This document shows, piece after piece, positions 56,492 through 64,000 of a stretch of DNA of 64,000 bases. A program made the translations under genes and the position numbers. The DNA comes from Nostocaceae cyanobacterium. GTDB taxonomy: Bacteria; Cyanobacteriota; Cyanobacteriia; Cyanobacteriales; Nostocaceae. Location of the stretch: NCBI GenBank assembly GCA_030065825.1, contig JASJCY010000007.1:34552-98551 (forward strand). Direction: 5' to 3'. The notes under the pieces are model-generated. The model saw only the letters and a program-made list of their open reading frames with translations. It was not told the origin of the DNA and made no database searches. Within the stretch, counting starts at the first letter, position 1; every line of letters starts with the position of its first letter.

Positions 56492-57106
56492 ATGACAGAT
56501 ATCAAAGAATGGAATCAGCTTCAAATAATAAATGTGCGTGGTTTACATACTAATGATGAAGAATGTCGTCTTTTAGAAGGTTACATAGTACAACATAAAA
56601 ACCAAAATGGTTTTATGAAGTTTTCCCAGGTTGTTGATTTGCTAGAGTGCAAAGTTGAGGATGTTGAATTTTATAAAAAAAACGACCCATCAGAAATGTT
56701 AGGTGGAGCTATTGCTGGAGCGATTATAGGAGGAATGTTTGCTGGAAAAACTGGTGCAAATATTGGTTCTCAATGGGGACTTGCACAGGGAGCTATTGCA
56801 CAAGAAATACGTATTAAACTTGTGAGTCCTCAAGGATATTCATTTCTGATTGTTACAGATAATCAGGATGAAGCTGAGAAGATATTATTCATTTTTAATG
56901 GTTCTTTTAAGCCTTCAAAATCTTTATCACAAATCAATAAAATTTATCAGGAAAAACAACAAAACATTCGTAATTTCGGTTGGGGTTGTCTAGGATTTTT
57001 TATCATTGGGTTTGTGATAGTTATGATTATGAGTGTTGTTAGCGGTAGTACACAAACTTCTGGAATCAGAATGTATCCAATTCAGGAAACTAGAGATATA
57101 GACTAA
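56492..57106 (+). CDS. Hypothetical protein with glycine zipper and C-terminal membrane helix
   Basis: The 204-residue protein has no signal peptide. About residues 70-100 form a Gly/Ala-rich hydrophobic stretch, GGAIAGAIIGGMFAGKTGANIG, a glycine-zipper pattern that can insert into or pack at membranes. About 165-185 form a second hydrophobic helix (GCLGFFIIGFVIVMIMSVV). The N-terminal half is mixed alpha/beta. I do not recognise a family. A GGGAGAAAG precedes the ATG. It follows the LptF/G gene by about 150 bp on the same strand and may or may not be co-transcribed. Confidence 0.55.
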   Translation: MTDIKEWNQLQIINVRGLHTNDEECRLLEGYIVQHKNQNGFMKFSQVVDLLECKVEDVEFYKKNDPSEMLGGAIAGAIIGGMFAGKTGANIGSQWGLAQGAIAQEIRIKLVSPQGYSFLIVTDNQDEAEKILFIFNGSFKPSKSLSQINKIYQEKQQNIRNFGWGCLGFFIIGFVIVMIMSVVSGSTQTSGIRMYPIQETRDID

Positions 57107-57320
57107 AGAATTAACTATTTCACAATCCTCATTGTCCAAATCATACCGATAAATCCCCAGTGGGATACTTACTGTCTAAGTTTGTTTCGTTCATTTCGTA
57201 CATTGCGTTCATTTTGAATAAGAGCTATGATGAGATGAAGATGAATGATAATTGCAATCCATATTTTCCTATGGATAAGTGGAGTGTAATTCTATATTAG
57301 ACAGATAGAGGCTGATATCT

Positions 57321-57791
57321 ATGACAGTCAGTACACACCAATCTAGCAGGACTGCTGTACCTACGGAAGAAGATACTACCCTAGCCAAAAAAAGTAGTCA
57401 AACTTTGGCATCTTATGTACGGGATAATGATGCATACCGTACTATCGTTGTGCAAGATAACGCGATAAGTGAAACGGTTACTATACCAGCAGTGGCTTTT
57501 CATTTGCTTGTTGACATCCTGACACAAATGGCTCAAGGTAATGCTGTTACTCTGATACCGGTACATGCAGAACTCACGACACAAGAAGCAGCTGATATCT
57601 TAAATGTTTCTCGTCCTTATTTGGTAGGGTTATTGGAATCTGGAGAGATACCATACCGTAAAGTAGGAACACGACGACGGGTACGTTATCAGGATCTACT
57701 CGATTACAAAAATAAAATTGATACTTTACGAATGCAAGCTCTTGATGAACTTACTGCTCAAGCTCAAGAATTAGATATGGGGTACAAATAA
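57321..57791 (+). CDS. Excisionase-type HTH antitoxin of a PIN toxin
   Basis: The 156-residue protein has an N-terminal region without clear motifs and a helix-turn-helix of the excisionase/MerR-like class at about 86-131 (LTTQEAADILNVSRPYLVGLLESGEIPYRKVGTRRRVRYQDLLDYK). Proteins of this form are typically encoded directly upstream of PIN-domain toxins, repress their own operon and neutralise the toxin. Here the PIN gene begins 235 bp downstream, separated by a repeat array, and is frameshifted. The antitoxin itself is intact and may be an orphan regulator. Confidence 0.82.
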   Translation: MTVSTHQSSRTAVPTEEDTTLAKKSSQTLASYVRDNDAYRTIVVQDNAISETVTIPAVAFHLLVDILTQMAQGNAVTLIPVHAELTTQEAADILNVSRPYLVGLLESGEIPYRKVGTRRRVRYQDLLDYKNKIDTLRMQALDELTAQAQELDMGYK

Positions 57792-57821
57792 GAGTTTCTC
57801 ATGATTAGTCTAATTGAGTCA

Positions 57822-57877
57822 GAGTGGGAAGAGGGGGAAGAGTGGGAAGAGGGGGAAGAGGGGGAAGAGTGGGAGTA
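57822..57877. repeat. GAGGGGGAA / GAGTGGGAA 9-bp tandem repeat
   Basis: Six copies of a 9-bp unit GAG(T/G)GGGAA lie between the antitoxin gene and the broken PIN toxin. Such a 234-bp spacer is unusual for a toxin-antitoxin pair and suggests a repeat insertion or expansion between them. Confidence 0.75.
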
Positions 57878-58025
57878 GCACTACGTTTTTGGGTTAGGAC
57901 ATTTTTCTGTTAAGAGTTCCCTGCTTCCTGTTCCCCATTCCCTGTTTTCTACCTTCACGAGTAGTTAAGGTTTTGCCGAGCTTACGCTAACACAAATCAA
58001 ACCGGATTCCTATAGAGCAATCATA

Positions 58026-58600
58026 GTGTCTAATTTCATAGCTATTTATGATGCATGTGTTTTATATCCAGCACCATTGAGAGATTTTCTGATGCGACTT
58101 GCACTCACCGACCTATTTAAGGCAAGATGGACGGATGCAATTCACTCAGAATGGATTAGAAACGTTTTAAAGGATCGTCCCGATCTCACCCTTGAACAGC
58201 TTACCAGAACTAAAAATCTGATGAATAGCCATGTCCGAGATTGTCTTGTGACAGGTTATGAAACACTTATCCCAGGTTTACAACTCAACTTCCAGATCCG
58301 AGCGATCGCCATGTCCTCGCAGCAGCAATTCGTTGTCATGCAAGTATTATAGTTACTTTTAACCTGAGAGATTTTCCGACTCAAACTCTCTCAGTATATG
58401 GTATTAAGTCCCAGCATCCAGATGACTTCATTCAGCATCTGATTGACCTGAATCCAACAGAAATTTGCAAAGTGGCAAAGAAGCACAGAAGTAGTCTTAA
58501 GAGTCCCCCTAAGACATCTGAAGAGTACTTAGAATCGCTTTTAAGACAGGGACTACGGGAATCAGTTAATGCTCTCAAAAAATTGTGCTATGACATTTAG
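58026..58600 (+). pseudogene. PIN-domain toxin gene broken by a 5-bp tandem duplication
   Basis: The frame from the GTG at 58026 encodes IYDACVLYPAPLRDFLMRLA (first PIN acidic residue in the YDA motif) and about 85 residues of normal PIN sequence, then loses frame near 58285. From 58290 the +1-shifted frame continues as LPDPSDRHVLAAAIRCHASI, VTFNLRDFPTQTL and on to a stop at 58600. The break coincides with CAACTCAACT at 58281-58290, a tandem duplication of CAACT; removing one copy restores a single frame of about 190 residues. The toxin RNase is thus probably inactive in this genome. Confidence 0.88.
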
Positions 58601-58627
58601 GAAAAATATACCGAAGATACTATAACA

Positions 58628-58950
58628 TATTCCGCTACAAGTCTACCCTGTTCCCCATTCCCCATTCCCCATTCCCCATTCCCCATTCCTTATTCCACAC
58701 ATCTTCCACCTGGGCTAAAAACCGGGTTTCTTGCAAATCTCTCAGTCTCAAAACCTTAATTTTTCATTTAGAAACCCGGTTTTTTTGGTCTTATTGAGAA
58801 TAGTGCAAGATATGAGATTCCCTGTTCCCTATTCCCTATTCCCCATTCCCTATTCCCTATTTTTCTCAGGAAGTATGACGGATTGACAAATTGGATGCAA
58901 CTTTATATCTTTACTTGTACTTCATAACAGGCTCCGGTATTATGTGAAAC
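58628..58950. repeat. CCCCATT heptamers and a GCACC-ended element upstream of tpsA
   Basis: CCCCATT is repeated about six times at 58637-58690 and CCCTATT-type units recur at 58817-58862. Between them, 58697-58816 is a relative of the 46590 element: CATCTTCCACCTGGG.., an inner AAACCGGGTTT/AAACCCGGTTT pair, then TAGTGCAAGATATGAG. The upstream control region of the large adhesin gene is therefore almost wholly repeat DNA. Confidence 0.7.
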
Positions 58951-61900
58951 ATGAATACCAAATGGATACCTTGGCTTCGATACTTACCCTTGGTGACATT
59001 ATTAACCCTGAGTGTCACTTCCACAAGGGTTGTTGCTCAAATCATACCTGATGGCACATTGGGTAATCAAAATTCCGTTGTCACACCGATAAATCCCCAG
59101 CTTGAACGCATTGATGGTGGTGCGATTCGGGGGACGAATCTATTCCACAGTTTTCAGGAGTTTAATATTGGTGTAGGTAAAGCTGCTTATTTTGCTAATC
59201 CAGCCATTATTAGAAATATTTTCAGTCGGGTTACGGGAGGGAATCCTTCTTATCTGTTTGGGAAGTTAGGGGTTTTGGGTGATGCAAATCTTTATTTTCT
59301 CAATCCCAATGGGATTATATTTGGTGCAAATAGTAGTTTAGATATTCGGGGTTCATTTGTTGGGAGTACGGCGAAAAGTTGGGTATTTGATGATGGTCAG
59401 GAATTTAGTGCTACAAATGCTCAACAAGCACCTCTGTTAACTATAAATGTTCAGCCGCTAATTGGATTAGAGTTAGAAGGTTTAGAAGCGACGAGAATTA
59501 ATAGTGATGGGAATTTAGTTGTTGGGAAAGATTTAACTCTTGCGGCTGGTAATTTAGAGTTACAGGGAAATTTACAGGCTGGAGAAAATTTAACTCTACA
59601 AGCTACGGATACGGTAAAGATTAGGGATAATGTCGAGAAACCTTTTATTGCTGCTGCTGGAAATAAGTTAGAAATTCAGGGAAATCAAATAGTAGATATC
59701 TTTGCTTTAACCAATGCCGATAGCGGGTTATTGTCTGGTGGGGATATGATTTTGCGTTCTGCGAACCAAGTGGGAGGAGATGCTCGTTTTACAGTTGGTG
59801 GTAGTTTTCGCATAGAAAATTTGCAAGGAAATTTGGGGAATTTCTATAGTCCCTATGACCCGATTATTCTTGCAGTAGGAGATGTCAGTTTAGGAGACTA
59901 TTTCGGTGCTTCTCTACATATCTTAGCTGGTGGTAGCGTCACCATTGGTAATGTTAACATCTTCTCTTATGACTCAACGGATAATACCATTAATCCCGAA
60001 AATAGCACTCTTTTCAATAGCAGTAATACCATTGGTGAGTTAGCAAATGTAATTCTATCAGATGGGACGACAATTACCATTGATGGTAGCACTAAACCCA
60101 CCTTAGATATTAGAGCCGGAATTGATTGGTTAAGCTTTGAGGGAGGATTTCCAATTAATACCGATACGGGTTTTCTCTTCCCTAGATTTAATAATACTCC
60201 TACTAATGCAAATATAAATGTTGGTAAAATTGATATCTTTTTACCCTTTAGTGATGGGGGTAGAGTCCTTTTAAGCAATCAGTATCGTCCCAATCTTGAT
60301 TTATCTGGTAATATTACCGTCAACGAATTTATTAATACTAAAGATTTTGCGGATGGTGGTGCAGTAACTATTGACTCTCGCAATCAAATTTTCCTCGCTG
60401 ATAATGTCGATACTTCTTCATTTCGCAACTTTGGTCGGGGTGGAGATGTTACCCTAATTGCAAAGGATGATATTAGCCTCAATCCAGGGGTGTCTATTTC
60501 CTCTGAGGGGGCGTTGGGTGGTAATATTACCTTCAATAGTGGTGGAGATATATCTCTTGTCAGTAGCTTTATTAGAAATCGCAGCTTTAACGACAAAGAA
60601 GAAGAATCTATCCCTACAGGTGGGAATATTAATATCACAGCTAATTCCCTGTCTCTAAATGAATTCTCCCGCTTGGATGCGAGTACAGAAGGATTTGCGA
60701 ATGCTGGGAATGTGAATATTGATGTGACGAATACCGTTAGATTAGATTTTTCGGATATCCTCAGTGTCGTAAATCCCGCAGGTGTAGGAAATGCTGGAGA
60801 TATTAATATTAAGGCAGGATTACTCGAAGTTATAGATGGGAGTCAATTCCAAACCCGTATCAGGGGAAGGGGAAATGGTGGAGATATCAATATTGTTGTT
60901 AAAGATGGAGTAACATTCGCTGGTATACGAGATGGATTTTCTCCTTTTGCGACTACTGAAGTTCGTAATAATGCGGTAGGAAATGCTGGTAATCTGAACA
61001 TCTCCGTCACCAATGGTTCCCTGGAAGTACGAGATGATACCCGATTGATTACTACCACTTCGGGAAAGGGAAATGTGGGTAAAGTCAAGATTGATGTTAG
61101 AGATAATGTAATCTTCGATGGTTCCTCTATCTTCGCTACAGTGGAATCAGGTGCTATCGGTAATGGGAGGGAAATTGAAATTACTGCTAGTTCCCTGAAT
61201 TTTACCAACTCCCAACTGACTGCTGATACAGCAGGAGTTGGTAATGCTAGCAGCGTCAACCTCAATGGAAATGCGATTACACTTCAAGATACGCAAATCT
61301 TCACATCTGCGAGAGTAGGAGCTACGGGTAATGCTGGTAAAGTGACTATAAATGGAAGCGATCGCCTTACTTTGAATAACAGCGAAATTTTCTCAGATGT
61401 AGAAACAGATGCTATAGGTAACGGAGGTGACATGCAACTCTCTAGTCTCCTTCTATCTGTTACTAACAACTCTGTCATTTCCACAAGTACCGATGGAATG
61501 GGAGATGCGGGAAGTGTCAATATAACAGTGGGAGATGCTTTCAGTTTGCACAATAGTGATATTTTCACACGTGTAATAAGAAGAGAAGGTAATCAACTCA
61601 CGGTTAATGCTGGAGACGTAAACATTAATTCTGGTAGTATTTCTTTGATAGATGAGAGTGGGATTAATACATCCGCTACCGCTGGAGGTGCTGGTAAAGT
61701 TAGTCTCCAAGCTGATGGTGCAATTTCCTTAGAAAACAGCAGTACTGTCTTTACTTCTGTGTTGCAAGGAAATGGTGTGGGAGGTGATATCTTTATAAAT
61801 GCTCAGTCTCTTTCCTTAGTTGATAACTCTACCTTAGGAACTACAGAAGGTACTGCTGACGTTTCTGACACCACTGGGGGACGTGCTGGTAATATTAGGG

Positions 61901-63678
61901 TACAAACAGAAGAATTTGTGCATCTTGGCAACAGCAGTACTATCTCCGCTTCATCTTTTAATGGTTTTGGGGGTAATATCCTGATTAATACTAAAAAGTT
62001 GAGTTTGGAGAATGGATCGCAAATTCGAGCATCTATTTTGTTTGGTAATCAACCAGCAGGTAGCTTGAGTGTCAATGCTTCTGAGTCTGTGGAAGTCAGT
62101 GGATTTGCTAATTCCCTGGAAAGTGGTTTGTTTATCAATAATTTTGGAAATGGAGATGCTGGAACTTTAAAAATTAGCACGGGAAGATTGATTGTTAAAG
62201 ATGGAGGGAGAATTTCCACTTCTTCCTTTGCAGGAGGTAAAGGAGGGAATTTAGAAATCAATGCTGACAAATTTGTTCGGGTACAAGGAACAACAGCAAA
62301 TGATATAAATATAACTTCTTTAGCAACTGATGGAGTCAAAGGTGGTGCTGGAGATATTATTATTAACTCTCCCAGGTTAACAGTTGAGAATGGTGCGGAA
62401 ATATCTGCTGTAACTCGGGGAAGAGGAAAAGGGGGAATAATTGAAATTAATGCACCAGAGTCAGTGGAAGTTATTGGTACATCTGCTGGGAGTGGAGAAA
62501 ATACTAGTATTATCAAAACTGACAATAGTGGTTCACTTACAGGAGATGCTGGAGACATCAAGATCAATACTTCCGAGTTAAGAGTTAAGGATGGAGGTGA
62601 AATTTCTGCCTTAACGGAAGGGAAAGGAAAGGGTGGAACGATTAAAATTGATTCTGAGAGACTGTTTTTGAACAATCAAGCCAGAATCACAGCCATAACT
62701 TCCAAAGAGGGAGAAGCGGGTAGAATTATTTTAGGGGGGAATATCTTAGAAACTAGCACAGGTTCCCAAATTACTACCTCTACCAGTGGTAGTGCAAAAG
62801 CTGGGGATATTATTCTGACTATTACAGATAACATTACCTTAGACGGGGCTGATAGCGGCATCTTTGCCAATACCACTCCTAACTCTACAGGTAACGGTGG
62901 TGAAATTAATATCGACCCCACTACATTTATCATTAAAGACGGAGCTGCGATCACAGTCAATAGTCAGGGGGAAGGAATTGGTGGGGATATTACCCTAGAA
63001 GCAGGTTCCCTCACCCTAGATAATGGTTTAATTTCTGCCACAACCAGAAGCAATACCGGAGGTAATATTAATCTGGATGTCGGTGAATTAATACTTATGC
63101 GTCGTGGTAGCGATATTTCTACCACCGCAGGGAACGAGCAGTTTGGGGGCAATGGTGGTAATATAAATATTAAGACTCAGTTTATAGTTGCCCTTCCCGT
63201 GGAAGATAGCAATATTAGTGCCAATGCTTTCTTGGGGAATGGGGGAAACGTAGAAATTAATGCTCAAGGATTATTTGGAATTCAGTTTCGAGAGCAACCT
63301 ACTTCCTTAAGTGATATCACCGCTAGTTCTGAGTTTGGACTTGCAGGAAATGTGAATATTAACACTCCCGATGTCGATCCCACCCGTGACTTGGTGAAAT
63401 TACCAGAATCAGCATCAGAGGTGAAGATTAGCCGGGGTTGTCAAGCTGGTGGTGGAGCTAACACAGTTAAATTCTATCAGATTGGCAGTGGTGGATTTAC
63501 TTTTAGTCCCGATTCTCTCGGTAATTCAGAACCGTTTCTGGACGAAGATTTGATTCCCCTTGCACCTGTTGGAGAAAATAGCAGGGAATCGTTTACTGAT
63601 TCTATGACACAAAAAAAGGGCAACAATAGCATATCATCTGTCTTTTCTACCCATAGTCTACCTTGTCAGAGGCGTTAG
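58951..63678 (+). CDS. Filamentous hemagglutinin-type (TpsA) adhesin, 1575 aa
   Basis: A signal peptide (hydrophobic about 11-25, cleavage near VVAQ) leads into the TPS haemagglutination domain (about 30-180), with the NPNGIIFG motif at 118-125 and the LFHSFQEFNIG start. The body (about 190-1500) is a long beta-helix of imperfect repeats with GNAGNVNI / GGDINI / GGNI-type turns and LSLxNxSxI strands. The C-terminal tail holds the GCQAGGGANTVKFYQIGSGGF segment typical of cyanobacterial members. It should be secreted by a TpsB-type outer-membrane transporter, which is not in the window, and act in adhesion or surface contact. No frameshift is seen. Confidence 0.92.
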   Translation: MNTKWIPWLRYLPLVTLLTLSVTSTRVVAQIIPDGTLGNQNSVVTPINPQLERIDGGAIRGTNLFHSFQEFNIGVGKAAYFANPAIIRNIFSRVTGGNPSYLFGKLGVLGDANLYFLNPNGIIFGANSSLDIRGSFVGSTAKSWVFDDGQEFSATNAQQAPLLTINVQPLIGLELEGLEATRINSDGNLVVGKDLTLAAGNLELQGNLQAGENLTLQATDTVKIRDNVEKPFIAAAGNKLEIQGNQIVDIFALTNADSGLLSGGDMILRSANQVGGDARFTVGGSFRIENLQGNLGNFYSPYDPIILAVGDVSLGDYFGASLHILAGGSVTIGNVNIFSYDSTDNTINPENSTLFNSSNTIGELANVILSDGTTITIDGSTKPTLDIRAGIDWLSFEGGFPINTDTGFLFPRFNNTPTNANINVGKIDIFLPFSDGGRVLLSNQYRPNLDLSGNITVNEFINTKDFADGGAVTIDSRNQIFLADNVDTSSFRNFGRGGDVTLIAKDDISLNPGVSISSEGALGGNITFNSGGDISLVSSFIRNRSFNDKEEESIPTGGNINITANSLSLNEFSRLDASTEGFANAGNVNIDVTNTVRLDFSDILSVVNPAGVGNAGDINIKAGLLEVIDGSQFQTRIRGRGNGGDINIVVKDGVTFAGIRDGFSPFATTEVRNNAVGNAGNLNISVTNGSLEVRDDTRLITTTSGKGNVGKVKIDVRDNVIFDGSSIFATVESGAIGNGREIEITASSLNFTNSQLTADTAGVGNASSVNLNGNAITLQDTQIFTSARVGATGNAGKVTINGSDRLTLNNSEIFSDVETDAIGNGGDMQLSSLLLSVTNNSVISTSTDGMGDAGSVNITVGDAFSLHNSDIFTRVIRREGNQLTVNAGDVNINSGSISLIDESGINTSATAGGAGKVSLQADGAISLENSSTVFTSVLQGNGVGGDIFINAQSLSLVDNSTLGTTEGTADVSDTTGGRAGNIRVQTEEFVHLGNSSTISASSFNGFGGNILINTKKLSLENGSQIRASILFGNQPAGSLSVNASESVEVSGFANSLESGLFINNFGNGDAGTLKISTGRLIVKDGGRISTSSFAGGKGGNLEINADKFVRVQGTTANDINITSLATDGVKGGAGDIIINSPRLTVENGAEISAVTRGRGKGGIIEINAPESVEVIGTSAGSGENTSIIKTDNSGSLTGDAGDIKINTSELRVKDGGEISALTEGKGKGGTIKIDSERLFLNNQARITAITSKEGEAGRIILGGNILETSTGSQITTSTSGSAKAGDIILTITDNITLDGADSGIFANTTPNSTGNGGEINIDPTTFIIKDGAAITVNSQGEGIGGDITLEAGSLTLDNGLISATTRSNTGGNINLDVGELILMRRGSDISTTAGNEQFGGNGGNINIKTQFIVALPVEDSNISANAFLGNGGNVEINAQGLFGIQFREQPTSLSDITASSEFGLAGNVNINTPDVDPTRDLVKLPESASEVKISRGCQAGGGANTVKFYQIGSGGFTFSPDSLGNSEPFLDEDLIPLAPVGENSRESFTDSMTQKKGNNSISSVFSTHSLPCQRR

Positions 63679-63733
63679 ATCAACCCCCATCATATTGTTT
63701 TCACAGAAATTCCCGGAGTCGGTGTTTTTGTTT

Positions 63734-64000
63734 CTATCCTAAAATTTCATCAACAGTAATATTCACATCAGGAAACATCTGAATTTCCAAACTTTCACCC
63801 CGCATAAATTTCTTTATATCCTCATATTCATCTTGTTTAGGTTCTCGAAAAACTTCCACAGATTCCTCATTCATATCTACTAACCAAACTTCAATAATCT
63901 TTGCTTGTGCATACAAAGGAATCTTTTCCTCCCGGTCATATTTAACAGTAGAATCAGACACTTCTATGAGTAACAAAACATCCTCGGGTTGGGGATGAGC
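63734..64000 (-). CDS. Uma2 family protein, 5' end cut by the window
   Basis: The open frame continues to the right edge with AHPQPEDVLLLIEVSDSTVKYDREEKIPLYAQAKIIEVWLVDM, the conserved PD-(D/E)XK-like core of Uma2 (DUF820) proteins, and ends ITVDEILG. Only the C-terminal 88 residues are inside the window. Together with the interrupted copy at 39934-41967 it shows at least two Uma2 genes in 24 kb. Uma2 proteins are abundant and often mobile in cyanobacteria; their physiological role is unsettled. Confidence 0.87.
   Translation of the reverse strand, partial: AHPQPEDVLLLIEVSDSTVKYDREEKIPLYAQAKIIEVWLVDMNEESVEVFREPKQDEYEDIKKFMRGESLEIQMFPDVNITVDEILG

Overview
The window looks like a filamentous, probably heterocyst-type (Nostocales-like) cyanobacterial chromosome. 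The reasons are the RNA polymerase beta' subunit split into rpoC1 and rpoC2, the order rpsT-tatD-rpoB-rpoC1-rpoC2, a ferredoxin-type glutamate synthase, many GCGATCGC (HIP1) octamers, and intergenic spaces full of short tandem heptamers and small hairpin or inverted-repeat elements. The genus cannot be fixed from the sequence alone.

Layout. (1) 1-6.8 kb, minus strand: a glucan export locus with a porin-like barrel protein carrying a long Pro/Asn repeat linker, a periplasmic TPR protein whose start overlaps the barrel gene's stop, and a GH8 endoglucanase cut by the window edge. It looks like a BcsC-type exporter divided into two proteins plus a BcsZ-like hydrolase. A divergent lipoprotein gene flanks it. 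(2) 7.2-20.8 kb: a coiled-coil membrane protein, then the core block rpsT, tatD, rpoB, rpoC1, rpoC2, closed by a strong terminator. (3) 20.9-26.4 kb, minus strand: a secreted GH5 cellulase with a CBM2-like tail, an IscA-type Fe-S protein, a mannose-6-phosphate-isomerase-like cupin and a secreted phosphodiester-glycosidase-domain protein. (4) 27.5-32.2 kb: ferredoxin-dependent glutamate synthase, followed by 1.8 kb of repeats and a promoter-linked structured segment. (5) 34-43.7 kb: an ABC exporter, a sucrase/ferredoxin-like protein, a Mut7-C RNase-like protein, a ROK sugar kinase, a Uma2 gene split by a TnpB-only IS200/IS605-type element, a HAD phosphatase and NagB. (6) 43.8-51 kb: a secreted TPR-CHAT protease-like protein facing a three-gene operon (LuxR-HTH/NB-ARC ATPase, zinc-ribbon Ser/Thr kinase with a membrane span and TPRs, exported TPR protein). 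(7) 51-64 kb, accessory: a small RTX protein, small exported proteins, a duplicated lipoprotein leader region around a PPC-like protein, an LptF/LptG permease, an antitoxin whose PIN toxin is frameshifted, a very large FHA-type (TpsA) adhesin, and a Uma2 gene running off the end.

How the parts may work together. The two cellulases and the export locus point to extracellular beta-glucan production and trimming, although no cellulose synthase lies inside the window. The CHAT/kinase/NB-ARC cluster is the best candidate for an undescribed signalling or programmed-response module, with sensor parts predicted outside the cytoplasm. The small mobile elements are unusually informative: two copies of one family have perfect 8-bp target duplications, the TnpB element can be removed on paper to restore a 190-residue Uma2 protein, and the PIN toxin is broken by a visible 5-bp tandem duplication.
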